A stretch of DNA of 13,457 nucleotides from the NCBI GenBank assembly GCA_016199405.1, contig JACQGS010000282.1:1-13457 (forward strand), read 5' to 3'. Origin of the DNA: Chloroflexota bacterium. GTDB lineage: Bacteria > Chloroflexota > Anaerolineae > UBA4142. Below, one piece after another: positions 1 through 6,848 of this stretch; the stretch's first letter is position 1, and each line of letters begins with the position of its first letter. The notes under the pieces were generated by a model, which saw only the letters and a program-made list of their open reading frames with translations, was not told where the DNA came from and searched no databases. Both the position numbers and the translations under genes were made by a program.

Positions 1-33
1 ACCTCAGCGGCGCTAGTGACCTTTCTCCACCGA

Positions 34-85
34 CTGGTGCAAGCGGTTGTCTTGATGGGACGCCGCGACCGCTGCCGCTCACCAG
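34..85 (+). other. two-tier hairpin, possible structured RNA
   Basis: Directly visible inverted repeats nest here. The outer arms CTGGTG (34-39) and CACCAG (80-85) are perfect. The inner arms AGCGGTTG (42-49) and CGACCGCT (66-73) pair over 8 bp with one G-T pair. The loop is 50-65. No T-run follows, so it does not look like an intrinsic terminator. I do not recognise a riboswitch or tRNA consensus. On the minus strand the fold would be equivalent, so the strand is an assumption. Confidence 0.3.
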
Positions 86-212
86 CTTAAGTTTACGGAT
101 ATGGAGTTTGACTTGGGCAATCAGTTTCATAACCACACATATAGCACACCTGTTCGCAAGCTGTCAAGCCCTATCGCGAGATGTTTGCGGATTCGAAATC
201 AACAACCTGAAA

Positions 213-253
213 GGAGACGGCGCTTCCTCTGCTCGCTAGCGCGAGCAGTCTCC
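213..253 (+). promoter_or_regulatory. hairpin in the 5' leader that can pair with an SD-like sequence
   Basis: CTGCTCGC (229-236) and GCGAGCAG (241-248) form a perfect 8-bp stem with a 4-base loop. Just outside, GGAGAC (213-218) is complementary to GTCTCC (248-253), sharing base 248, so the purine-rich AAGGAGA motif can be paired within the same fold. The next gene starts at 268 and has no obvious ribosome-binding site immediately before it. A translation-control role is inference only. Confidence 0.35.
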
Positions 254-267
254 GTGCCGAATTCTCT

Positions 268-1161
268 ATGAATAGACGACGAATTGCAATCATCACTTCA
301 ATCCTCGCGTTGATCGTCATCGCGCTGGGAATTCTCGCGTGGTCTCAATGGACGGTGACGGGCTTGGGCGCGCGCGAGATGAATCAACCCGTAATCACGC
401 CGCCGACGACAGCGCGCGAAAAGTACATGACGACTCAGGGTATTACGATGCTGCGCGGGACGCTCGCGAAGCTTGAAGGAACGGTTTCCGTCAAAGTGCA
501 TGTAGTCACGCAAAATGAAGGTGAGTTCGATTTCACGGTCGATCTGGCGTCCACGCCCGTGTTCATTTCGATTGCGGGGTCCGCAAATCCGGTCGCGGTT
601 GACAAACCGCTCTTCGGCCTGGAGACCGGTCTCCGCGAGAAAGTGCCGGTCCGCATCGCCTACCATGACGGTGCGCAGGTTCTTTCGATTCTGATCGAAT
701 TCTCGGAGAGCACCGCGGCGCTATTTCCGACGTCGACGGCAAATGGGACACCCACAGCGCAAGCACAATTCGCGCTCAAACCCGATTGGACTCCTACTGC
801 ACCGGGTGTTCCCACGATCAATCAGACAACCCGCAACGCGCAACAGGCCACGTTAACTGCGCTGGCAACGCCGACTTCGGTCGGGAGACTGGTTACGGAT
901 TCGGGCAAGATCACTTCGCTAGACGCAACCGACAAGACGAGACTGCGCGTGAGTCTGCAGTCCCGCAACTCACAAAAAGAATTGGCGCTCATCGCCGATC
1001 TCACGCGGATCAAGGTCTATATGGCGTCCGGCGCCACCGAAACGCTGGTCAAAGATCCGGTGAGCGCGTTACAGAATGCCAAAGAGTTCGGACAGAGCGT
1101 GCTCGTTTCGTACTACGATTCACAGCCGCTCCAAGTGGCATCGATCAAGATCGTTCCGTGA
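268..1161 (+). CDS. membrane-anchored protein with two duplicated domains
   Basis: A 297-residue protein that I cannot assign to a named family. After a basic start (MNRRR) there is one hydrophobic helix at residues 7-26 without a clear cleavage site, so it is probably a signal anchor with the rest outside the membrane. Residues 64-145 and 213-296 look like two copies of one domain of about 82 residues. Both begin with a G-hydrophobic pattern, contain VDKPLFGL or VKDPVSAL, and end with V-x-V-x-Y-x-D...V-x-SI-x-I (RIAYHDGAQVLSILI and LVSYYDSQPLQVASIKI). A Thr/Pro-rich linker (about 149-207) joins them. The second copy vaguely recalls small beta-barrel domains of the DUF5666 type, which is only an impression. 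The start at 268 has no strong ribosome-binding site. It heads the cluster, 38 bases before the next gene. Confidence 0.75.
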   Translation: MNRRRIAIITSILALIVIALGILAWSQWTVTGLGAREMNQPVITPPTTAREKYMTTQGITMLRGTLAKLEGTVSVKVHVVTQNEGEFDFTVDLASTPVFISIAGSANPVAVDKPLFGLETGLREKVPVRIAYHDGAQVLSILIEFSESTAALFPTSTANGTPTAQAQFALKPDWTPTAPGVPTINQTTRNAQQATLTALATPTSVGRLVTDSGKITSLDATDKTRLRVSLQSRNSQKELALIADLTRIKVYMASGATETLVKDPVSALQNAKEFGQSVLVSYYDSQPLQVASIKIVP

Positions 1162-1199
1162 ACGATGTCGGCATTTGAATGCGTGAGAAGGATAAAAAT

Positions 1200-2786
1200 A
1201 TGCGCGCCAAACAAATCCTGAAATATTCATTATTCGCGATCGTTCTTTTTATTGTCCTGGTCCAATCGGTCGCGGCGGATACGAGCGTGATCATCCAACG
1301 CCAAACCTGGGTCGATAGCGGTCATTGGGAGACGCAATCGGTTTGGGTGTCGAGTGGCTACTGGACGACGCGGCAAGTTTGGGTCGCCGGTCCGATCGTC
1401 AATCAATTGCAGTGGCGCGCGTCTTTCGAGACCTCCGCGGTCTATTCCGCTTATGTCGACGGCGGATATTGGGAGTGGCAGACGGAGTACATTCCGGGTT
1501 ACTGGAGTTACGTCCCGGGTTATTGGGCGTATCAATCGGGCTACTGGAACTACGCGGCGGGTTACTGGTCGTACCACAGCGGCTATTGGAGTTATCACGG
1601 CGGCTCCTGGTCTTATCACAGTGGGGGATGGCATTGCGGTTGGTCGTACAACGATTGGGACGGCTGGTACTACGACTGCTGGTATGAAGATGGTTGGTGG
1701 GAATGGAACGACGGCTGGTGGGAATGGGTCGACGGTTGGTGGGAGTGGACGGACGGCTATTGGTATTGGGTGGACGGTTATTCCTACTGGGCCGGCGATT
1801 ATTGGTATTGGGTCGATGGTTCTTGGACCCAGAATCTTGTCTGGATTGATACGGGTCACTGGGACAATATTACGCGCAGTGCTTCGTCTGCGACGAGCTG
1901 GGTGAATGTGGATTCCTGCACCCCGCGAAACTACGGGGATATCGGCGCCGGCAACGCGGGAGCGTTCCCCTCGAGCATCGCGGCAAATGGAACGACTTAC
2001 GAACTCAGCGGTTCACCGGTCACCACTCAATCCGACGAATGCCAGGTGACTTCTTATGACTCTTCGCATTGGGAATCTCAATCGGAATGGATCGACACGG
2101 GCTATTGGAACACCCAGACAGTTTGGATTCCGGACGGCTACTGGCAAACGTGGACCGAGACGATTTATACCAATTACTCGAACGTGCAGAACGGAAGCAC
2201 GTACGCATCGGCCGTGCAGCCGATGCTGAGCGCGTGGTTGACACCGAATAGTGAAAGTATTTCATCCATCACGTATCGCGTCAACAACGGAGTGTGGAAT
2301 TCGGTTACAGGAAACTCAACGGCGTTGACGGAATCGGAGCCCGGAACGTACGCCGTGCAGTTCTATGCCACCGACTCAGCCGGCAATCGCTCCGCGCTCG
2401 ATGGTTTTCAATTCACGATTCAAAATTCCGCAATACCCTCGTTCTGTGAGCCGCTCACGCGCGAGTCCGCGTGGCTGTTGTGGTTTGGTCCGCGCGTTGG
2501 ACAATCCGCCCAAGCGGTGAATGGGCGCATCTGCGAGATCACTCCACTTGCCGGCCAAAGCATTCGCGTCGTGTTCACCGCGCCCAGCGGAAATGTTCAA
2601 ACCTACTGGGTGACGACCGGCGCGAACGGGAATTTTCATTTGGACGCAAACGCCGCCGGGAATTCTGATCTGGGGACAACAGAACTCGGCGATTGGTCGG
2701 CGCAGGCGTTTCTGGACGCCTACAATTTGTCAAGCCATTCGGTTCAATGGACGGTTCAATGGTTCATCATTCACACCACGAAGTAA
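1200..2786 (+). CDS. secreted protein with Trp/Tyr-rich heptad repeats and an Ig-like domain
   Basis: A 528-residue exported protein. I chose ATG 1200 over the in-frame ATG 1179 because AGAAGGA (1185-1191) lies 8 bases before it. Residues 1-27 are a signal peptide (hydrophobic core, then QSVAA before D). Residues 30-60 and about 280-325 carry related repeats of the type SGHWETQSVWV / TGYWNTQTVWI. Between them, residues 99-147 are seven heptads of the form (P/S/A/G)GYWSYH and residues 164-206 are about six of the form DGWWEWV, then DGYWYWV. From 99 to 209 I count 26 Trp and 21 Tyr. Residues about 345-413 resemble an Ig-like domain (ITYRVNNGVW...YATDSAGN). Residues 415-528 look like another beta-rich domain and there is no C-terminal anchor. 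The repeats resemble WxxGxW-type repeats, but I know of no established function. Adhesion, glycan binding or an assembling surface fibre are possibilities only. Confidence 0.8.
   Translation: MRAKQILKYSLFAIVLFIVLVQSVAADTSVIIQRQTWVDSGHWETQSVWVSSGYWTTRQVWVAGPIVNQLQWRASFETSAVYSAYVDGGYWEWQTEYIPGYWSYVPGYWAYQSGYWNYAAGYWSYHSGYWSYHGGSWSYHSGGWHCGWSYNDWDGWYYDCWYEDGWWEWNDGWWEWVDGWWEWTDGYWYWVDGYSYWAGDYWYWVDGSWTQNLVWIDTGHWDNITRSASSATSWVNVDSCTPRNYGDIGAGNAGAFPSSIAANGTTYELSGSPVTTQSDECQVTSYDSSHWESQSEWIDTGYWNTQTVWIPDGYWQTWTETIYTNYSNVQNGSTYASAVQPMLSAWLTPNSESISSITYRVNNGVWNSVTGNSTALTESEPGTYAVQFYATDSAGNRSALDGFQFTIQNSAIPSFCEPLTRESAWLLWFGPRVGQSAQAVNGRICEITPLAGQSIRVVFTAPSGNVQTYWVTTGANGNFHLDANAAGNSDLGTTELGDWSAQAFLDAYNLSSHSVQWTVQWFIIHTTK
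1494..1832 (+). repeat. tandem 21-bp coding repeats (aromatic heptads)
   Basis: The DNA encodes tandem 7-residue units: seven copies of GYWSYH type from 1494 to about 1640, a short irregular stretch, then copies of DGWWEWV/DGYWYWV type from 1689 to about 1830. Third-codon positions vary between copies (for example GGTTACTGG, GGTTATTGG, GGCTACTGG), so the array is old or selected at the protein level rather than freshly expanded. Long open frames opposite this region on the minus strand are shadows of the repeats. Confidence 0.85.
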
Positions 2787-3193
2787 CCCAAAGAAAATCA
2801 ATCGGGCGAACGGATCAGCGCGGTGTCGCGGCGATCGAAATCGTTCTCGTCATCGGCGTGCTCATTCTCCTTTTTTTCGGCGCGGTGGAAATCGCACGCG
2901 AGATCAGCGTCAAACACGCGCTGGACGTGGGCACCTACCGCGCGACGCGATACATTTCGCTGGTGCCGAGCGATACCGAGACGGCGCGACTATTGATCCA
3001 ACGCGAACTGGATGCCAATGTCTTGGGCGGCGCGGGGACGGTCCAAATGACGGTGAGCATGCCGTCACAATCGTTTCAACAAACGGTCACCATTACGGCC
3101 CAGGTGCCCTATACGCCCGTGGTTCCGTTCATGGTGTTCGCGCCCAAGTTGCTGAGCGTAACTCACGCGCAGAGCATCGAAAAATATCCATAG
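2747..3193 (+). CDS. TadE-like pseudopilin-type membrane protein
   Basis: About 148 residues. Near the N terminus is the class of signal seen in TadE/TadG proteins: RG-VAAIE followed by a hydrophobic helix (VLVIGVLILLFFGAVEIA, about residues 33-50), then a polar, beta-rich periplasmic or external domain. In Tad (Flp pilus) systems TadE and TadF are minor pseudopilins processed by a prepilin peptidase. Here the Glu after the RGVAAI segment (residue 31) would correspond to the conserved Glu. The start is uncertain: ATG 2747 and ATG 2759 are both in frame, neither has a good ribosome-binding site, and both overlap the end of the preceding gene, so translational coupling is likely. No prepilin peptidase or TadA ATPase gene is in the window. 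Confidence 0.72.
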   Translation: MDGSMVHHSHHEVTQRKSIGRTDQRGVAAIEIVLVIGVLILLFFGAVEIAREISVKHALDVGTYRATRYISLVPSDTETARLLIQRELDANVLGGAGTVQMTVSMPSQSFQQTVTITAQVPYTPVVPFMVFAPKLLSVTHAQSIEKYP

Positions 3194-3207
3194 CGGAAAA
3201 ATTCTCA

Positions 3208-3807
3208 ATGTCGCAACCTCATTCTCTTCCCATTCGCGTGGTGTATGCGCCAAAACATATGCCCTTGCGAGCTGTTTCGATCGTTCTGCGAACCTGGGAT
3301 GCCCACTCGGCATCCGAAAGCAAAGCCATCGCGCGGTGGTTGGCTCAGCTGATATCGCATCAATCCAACCCGCCGCTAACGGATGTGACGGAATGGTATT
3401 TCGCGGGACTATTGCATGACGTTGGAAAGATTGCGATGCCGACGAATATTCTGGGGAAACGCGGCGCCCTCACGGCGGACGAGCGGGTGAAAATCGAAAA
3501 GCATACCGCGCTGGGGGCGCGATTACTGAAACGACTGGGCGCGAGTCCCTTGGTCGTTCAAGCCGCGCGTTCGCATCATGAGCGGTGGGATGGCAAGGGA
3601 TATCCGGATGGACTGCGCGGGCGAAACATTCCGTGGATTGCGCGCCAGTTGGCGGTGGTCGATGTGTATATGGCCATGGTGTCGGCGCGTCCCTATCACC
3701 CAACGTTTTCACCAGAACAAGCGCGCTGGGAAATCGAACGATTGCAAGGCACACAGTTCGATCCCGAGGCTATCGAGAAATTTTTCCGGTTGGCTCACGA
3801 TGACTGA
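3208..3807 (+). CDS. stand-alone HD-GYP domain protein (c-di-GMP phosphodiesterase type)
   Basis: A 199-residue protein that is little more than one HD-GYP domain. The N-terminal helix with a DAHS motif (residues 31-34) matches the first ligand helix. LLHDVGK carries the metal-binding His70-Asp71 pair and Lys74. KHTALGARLL supplies the next His. HHERWDGKGYPDGL contains His123-His124 and Gly131-Tyr132-Pro133. The VVDVYMAMVSARPY segment keeps the first Asp, but where most members have DA(L/M)TSDRPY the second Asp is Met. GTQFDP near the end is typical. HD-GYP proteins hydrolyse cyclic di-GMP (and some cGAMP), and with the key residues intact an active enzyme is likely. There is no receiver, PAS or other sensor domain. 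It lies 14 bases after the TadE-like gene and overlaps the next gene by 8 bases, which points to co-translation and control of the pilus-like machinery. Confidence 0.9.
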   Translation: MSQPHSLPIRVVYAPKHMPLRAVSIVLRTWDAHSASESKAIARWLAQLISHQSNPPLTDVTEWYFAGLLHDVGKIAMPTNILGKRGALTADERVKIEKHTALGARLLKRLGASPLVVQAARSHHERWDGKGYPDGLRGRNIPWIARQLAVVDVYMAMVSARPYHPTFSPEQARWEIERLQGTQFDPEAIEKFFRLAHDD

Positions 3808-4342
3808 CAAACCCATTCGATTTTATTTAGGGGACGCCGAACGTGGCCAAGCGACGGTCGCGGGTGTTTTGTTCATCTTGATCTTCGTAGTGATCGCGGC
3901 CGCCCTGACGGATCTTTATCGATTGCAAGATGTCCGGACGTTTGCGTACAGCGCGGCGAATGATGCCGCGCTGCGCGGGACCAGCCTCGGCCGAGATTGG
4001 AATCAATTTACTGCGACCGGTGAACTCACCTTGGATGCGGTCGTCGCGGACCGCGCGGCCCAAAATGCGCTGGCCAGTTTGATGCAAGCGCGCGGCATTG
4101 CCGATTACACGTTTCAGGTTCGCGTGTTTCCTGCGTCGAGTGGCGGCACCCTTTCTAATTTTCCGCCGGTGGCGCGGGCCAGTCTTTTTTGTTCTGTCGA
4201 GCCGTGCGTGTGGACGGAGAGCAAGCCGGCCGTTGGCGTCTACATCGAAATTCCAATTCAACCAATTTTTTTCGGGTTGATTAATGGCAATCAGCCGATC
4301 CGCGTACACGCATTCGCGGCGGCAGAAGTGACGGCACAATAA
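3800..4342 (+). CDS. TadE/TadG-like membrane protein
   Basis: A 180-residue protein. The open frame extends upstream, but ATG 3800, which overlaps the HD-GYP stop (GATGACTGA), gives the expected N terminus: a short polar leader, then ERGQATVAGV followed by a hydrophobic helix (about residues 21-37), as in TadE/TadG pilus-assembly proteins. The remainder is an external domain rich in Ala and beta-type segments, with two Cys close together (FCSVEPC) that could form a disulfide. The stop at 4340-4342 abuts the next ATG directly. The family call rests on the N-terminal pattern and the context. The C-terminal domain is not recognisable by eye. Confidence 0.65.
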   Translation: MTDKPIRFYLGDAERGQATVAGVLFILIFVVIAAALTDLYRLQDVRTFAYSAANDAALRGTSLGRDWNQFTATGELTLDAVVADRAAQNALASLMQARGIADYTFQVRVFPASSGGTLSNFPPVARASLFCSVEPCVWTESKPAVGVYIEIPIQPIFFGLINGNQPIRVHAFAAAEVTAQ

Positions 4343-5149
4343 ATGACCAGCAAAACTGCGACCATGCAACGAATCACTTTAGCCGGTTTGATGCTTATGC
4401 TCTTCACCGGCGCGTGCTCGGGCTCACAGCCGAGCACGCTGCCGACGATTGAACTCGCGCGGACGCCGCGCCCGACCTTTACGCCCGCAGCGACCACTGC
4501 CGCAATTCCTTCCGCGACATTGTTTCCAACGGTTGACCTGACGCGACTCCCCGCGTCGCCCTCGGCGCAAAACTTGCGAGCATCAACGCCGACGGTCGCC
4601 GCGACGCGTAGCGCGTGGCACACCGCCGATGGGGTGAAAGTTTTTGCCGGTCCGGGAACCGCGTACGCGTTCGTCGGAGAGTTGGTGGCGAATGCCGACG
4701 TAAACGTGATCGGGAAATCCATCGATCGGAAATGGTTGTTCATTTCTGATCCAATCCGCGGCTGGATTCCGGCGGGCGCGGTCGAAGTCGATTGGCTCAT
4801 GCCGCTCGCCGTATTGACCGCGATCCCATTACCCGTGCCCACCGAAACGCCATTCGTGGTTCCCTCTTTCATGGGTGGCAGCGTAGATGTTCAAACGGTT
4901 GTTCAGACGGTCATTCAGAATATTGTTGTCACCGCGACGCCGGGTCCGACCCAAACGCCGTGGATCGTTGTTGTCACTCCTACCTTTCCATCGTCGCCGA
5001 CACCCGCCGCTTCGCCGACTGCAAACGCATCCCCGACGATGCCGCCGTCGCCGACACCGCCGCCATCACCCACCGGTGTACCGTCGACATCAACCCCCAC
5101 CAGTACTTCGACTGCAACGCGCACGGCGACTGCGACGGCAACGCCGTAA
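4343..5149 (+). CDS. SH3-domain lipoprotein with Thr/Pro-rich tail (copy 1)
   Basis: A 268-residue protein. The start ATG 4343 touches the stop of the previous gene. ATG 4364 (residue 8) is an alternative that would leave a more ordinary signal peptide. The signal segment LAGLMLMLFTGAC ends in a lipobox-like Cys25, so it is probably a lipoprotein. Residues about 91-150 form a bacterial SH3-type domain (GVKVFAGPGTAYAFVGEL...VIGKS...KWLFIS...GWIPAGAVEV), a fold that in other bacteria often binds peptidoglycan peptides. A low-complexity Pro/Ser/Thr/Ala tail follows from about residue 197, beginning VVTATPGPTQTPW, which also occurs in the next gene. Such tails are common on Chloroflexota surface proteins and may be glycosylated, which is inference. 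Confidence 0.8.
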   Translation: MTSKTATMQRITLAGLMLMLFTGACSGSQPSTLPTIELARTPRPTFTPAATTAAIPSATLFPTVDLTRLPASPSAQNLRASTPTVAATRSAWHTADGVKVFAGPGTAYAFVGELVANADVNVIGKSIDRKWLFISDPIRGWIPAGAVEVDWLMPLAVLTAIPLPVPTETPFVVPSFMGGSVDVQTVVQTVIQNIVVTATPGPTQTPWIVVVTPTFPSSPTPAASPTANASPTMPPSPTPPPSPTGVPSTSTPTSTSTATRTATATATP

Positions 5150-5162
5150 TGGGTTCAAACTG

Positions 5163-6035
5163 ATGAATAAAGTTTTCCTCTTCGGATTTATTTTGATATT
5201 CGGTCTCGCCTGTCGAACCGTGTCGGTATTGAACGACGGTGGAGGCGGGACCGCGGTTTCCAGTTCGCCCGTGAATGCGTCCAGCGATTCAGCGCAGTAT
5301 GACAACGGACAAGCGCTCGGCGTGCAGATTGTCACGTCAACACCAACGGCGACTCGCCGAGGAACCGTCGGCGGACAGACGACCGATGTGCTGCGCGTGC
5401 GCGAAGGCGCCGGCACCGACTACATTATTGTCGGTCGGGTTGCGAAAGATGCGCGCGTGACCGTGATCGGACGTACGTCCGATTCCAGTTGGTATTACTT
5501 GGTTGACCCGCTGCGCGGATGGGTTAACGCGCCGTACGTAGAACTGGACGAGCCGGCTGTACTCGCCGAGGTGCCCGTGATTCTCGCGACGCCGACCGCA
5601 ACGGGACTGCCGTCGACGCTCCCGGCTGTTTCGCGCATTTCGCCAACCGCGGCGATCCAATTCTTCGTCGAGCCGAGCACGTTGTGGTATCTCGGCCAAT
5701 GCACGAATTTGTGGTGGAACATCGAGAACGTCAAAGAAGTTTACTTGAGCGGCGTGGGAGTGCCGGGTCACGGAAATATGAGGGTATGCCCACAACGAAC
5801 CACCGCGTACCAACTGCACATTATCAAAACGGACGGAACGGTTGAGGATGTTTGGGTGAGGGTAACCGTTCTCGCGACTCAAGCGCCGCAAGTTCTCGTC
5901 GTTACCGCAACGCCGGGACCCACCCAGACACCGTGGGTGATTACGGTCGTGGTGACGGCGACGCCCACGTCCGCTTCAACGCCAACTATTACGCCAACAC
6001 CAACGCGCACGCCGACACCGACCAGCACGCCGTAA
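5163..6035 (+). CDS. SH3-domain lipoprotein with Ig-like module and Thr/Pro tail (copy 2)
   Basis: A 290-residue protein starting at ATG 5163, 13 bases after the previous stop; in-frame codons further upstream run through the previous gene and give no signal peptide. MNKVFLFGFILIFGLAC is a signal peptide with putative lipidated Cys17. Residues about 68-128 are a bacterial SH3-type domain (TTDVLRVREGAGTDYIIVGR...GWVNAPYVEL), clearly parallel to that of the upstream gene. Residues 164-237 are an Ig-like beta module (FFVEPSTLWYLGQCTNLWW...VKEVYLSGVGVPGHG...VCP) with Cys180 and Cys209 probably paired. I recognise this module from Chloroflexota secreted proteins. The tail from residue 246 repeats VVTATPGPTQTPW and then becomes TPTPT repeats. 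It is likely an envelope-attached partner of the pilus or secretion machinery. Confidence 0.82.
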   Translation: MNKVFLFGFILIFGLACRTVSVLNDGGGGTAVSSSPVNASSDSAQYDNGQALGVQIVTSTPTATRRGTVGGQTTDVLRVREGAGTDYIIVGRVAKDARVTVIGRTSDSSWYYLVDPLRGWVNAPYVELDEPAVLAEVPVILATPTATGLPSTLPAVSRISPTAAIQFFVEPSTLWYLGQCTNLWWNIENVKEVYLSGVGVPGHGNMRVCPQRTTAYQLHIIKTDGTVEDVWVRVTVLATQAPQVLVVTATPGPTQTPWVITVVVTATPTSASTPTITPTPTRTPTPTSTP

Positions 6036-6055
6036 CCCAAAGGAGGAGATTAACA

Positions 6056-6568
6056 ATGAAGAGAGCATTCGTGATCAGCACGCTGTATTGGACCGCAGCA
6101 ATAATTCCAACGATGATCCGGCCGGAGCCGCTCTTCATGCCGCCCGGCAGCACCTTGTTGGATGTTCCGGGTTTGCGCGGCATCTTGGCAGCATTCATTT
6201 TATCGTCGGTAGTTCTGGGAGCGCTTACCGCGCAAATGCTCAACAACGGTGATCGCATATCGCGAAATGAGATTATGGCGAGCGGCGCGATCCTTGGGCT
6301 TTCCTACGCGCTCGTGCACTACACACCTTTCATACTTCAATTCGTCCCCATGATTGCGCGCGAAGTTGTCGAGTCAGGAATTACGCCCTTCATCGCGCTG
6401 ATCCTCAAAGCCGCGCTCAGTGGAACGCTGAATGAAGCGCTCTTTGCTGCCACCGCCGCGATTTCCGGCGCGATGGGAGGCTTGCTGATGGCAGCGGCAT
6501 TGCGTCTCAAGACCCGATTTCAAAGTGCCTACGCGAGTAGAGTCGCACGAAAACAGATCGGGGCATGA
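6056..6568 (+). CDS. polytopic membrane protein of unknown family
   Basis: A 170-residue protein that I do not recognise. ATG 6056 is chosen because AAAGGAGGAG (about 6039-6048) gives a strong ribosome-binding site 8 bases upstream; the longer frame is unsupported. Hydrophobic segments lie at about residues 4-21, 40-62, 73-100, 105-120 and 126-145, separated by short polar loops, and the end is basic (RLKTRFQ...RVARKQ), suggesting a cytoplasmic C terminus. There are no catalytic-looking motifs. Its position directly before two VirB2-like genes, with an ATGA stop/start overlap to the first, suggests a membrane component or accessory factor of the secretion-like complex. Confidence 0.7.
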   Translation: MKRAFVISTLYWTAAIIPTMIRPEPLFMPPGSTLLDVPGLRGILAAFILSSVVLGALTAQMLNNGDRISRNEIMASGAILGLSYALVHYTPFILQFVPMIAREVVESGITPFIALILKAALSGTLNEALFAATAAISGAMGGLLMAAALRLKTRFQSAYASRVARKQIGA

Positions 6569-6834
6569 ATCCCGCACCGCGGGGTTTAAAATCTATGGAC
6601 GAATTGCAAGCGGTCGTCCAACAAATTATCGCCATTCTGATCCAAATTACCGCCGCGCTCGTCGCGCTGTCAGTTGCCACAGGCTTTCTCGAAGCCCAGA
6701 TCGGCTATCTGCTCGGGGCTCCCAGCCTCATGTCCAAGGTCTGGGTGACCATCGGCGCGGTGGTTATCTGTCTTGTGCTTGCGCTGATGGCGATTCCAAT
6801 CAGCAATGCATTGGTCGGAATTCTCTTCCCGTAG
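6565..6834 (+). CDS. VirB2/TrbC-like small membrane protein (pilin-like, copy 1)
   Basis: An 89-residue protein with two hydrophobic helices (about residues 16-41 and 59-85) separated by a short loop (QIGYLLGAPSLMSKVW). ATG 6565 overlaps the previous stop as ATGA; ATG 6595 (MDELQAVVQQ) is an alternative that would remove ten residues. The two-helix hairpin, small size and place just before a VirB6/TrbL-like gene match VirB2/TrbC pilin subunits of type IV secretion systems. Unlike the next gene it has no signal peptide. The core TGFLEAQIGYLLGAPS aligns with TGFVTGQIEVMVGRPG of the next gene, so the two are paralogues. Assignment to a pilin is inference from topology and context. Confidence 0.68.
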   Translation: MNPAPRGLKSMDELQAVVQQIIAILIQITAALVALSVATGFLEAQIGYLLGAPSLMSKVWVTIGAVVICLVLALMAIPISNALVGILFP

Positions 6835-6848
6835 TCCGGAGGCAAACG

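Larger units (their letters stand above)
1..267. other. 5' non-coding leader upstream of the gene cluster
   Basis: I see no credible coding region in this stretch. It precedes the first gene of a long same-strand cluster and is the likely place for a promoter. I could not find a well-spaced pair of -35 and -10 boxes: TTGACT (108-113) and TATAGC (140-145) are 26 bp apart, which is too far. The stretch holds two potential RNA structures, listed separately (34-85 and 213-253). A purine-rich AAAGGAGA at about 210-217 resembles a ribosome-binding site but lies about 50 bases before the first start codon. The end of any upstream gene lies outside the window. Confidence 0.5.

Noticed and set aside
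45..70. Cyclic di-GMP (GEMM) riboswitch suggested by TGGGACGC
   Set aside because: The short match lacks the other conserved GEMM parts (tetraloop-receptor stems and the downstream conserved segment). The nested hairpin here has a different architecture.
1230..1859. Minus-strand and alternate-frame long ORFs over the aromatic repeats
   Set aside because: Repetitive codons with no stops in other frames produce these automatically. Their products are Pro/Ile/Val or Gly/Thr/Ile repeats without a signal or a start site.
5852..6055. Longer N terminus for the 170-residue membrane protein
   Set aside because: It lies inside the Thr/Pro tail of the lipoprotein gene in another frame. ATG 6056 has a very strong ribosome-binding site.
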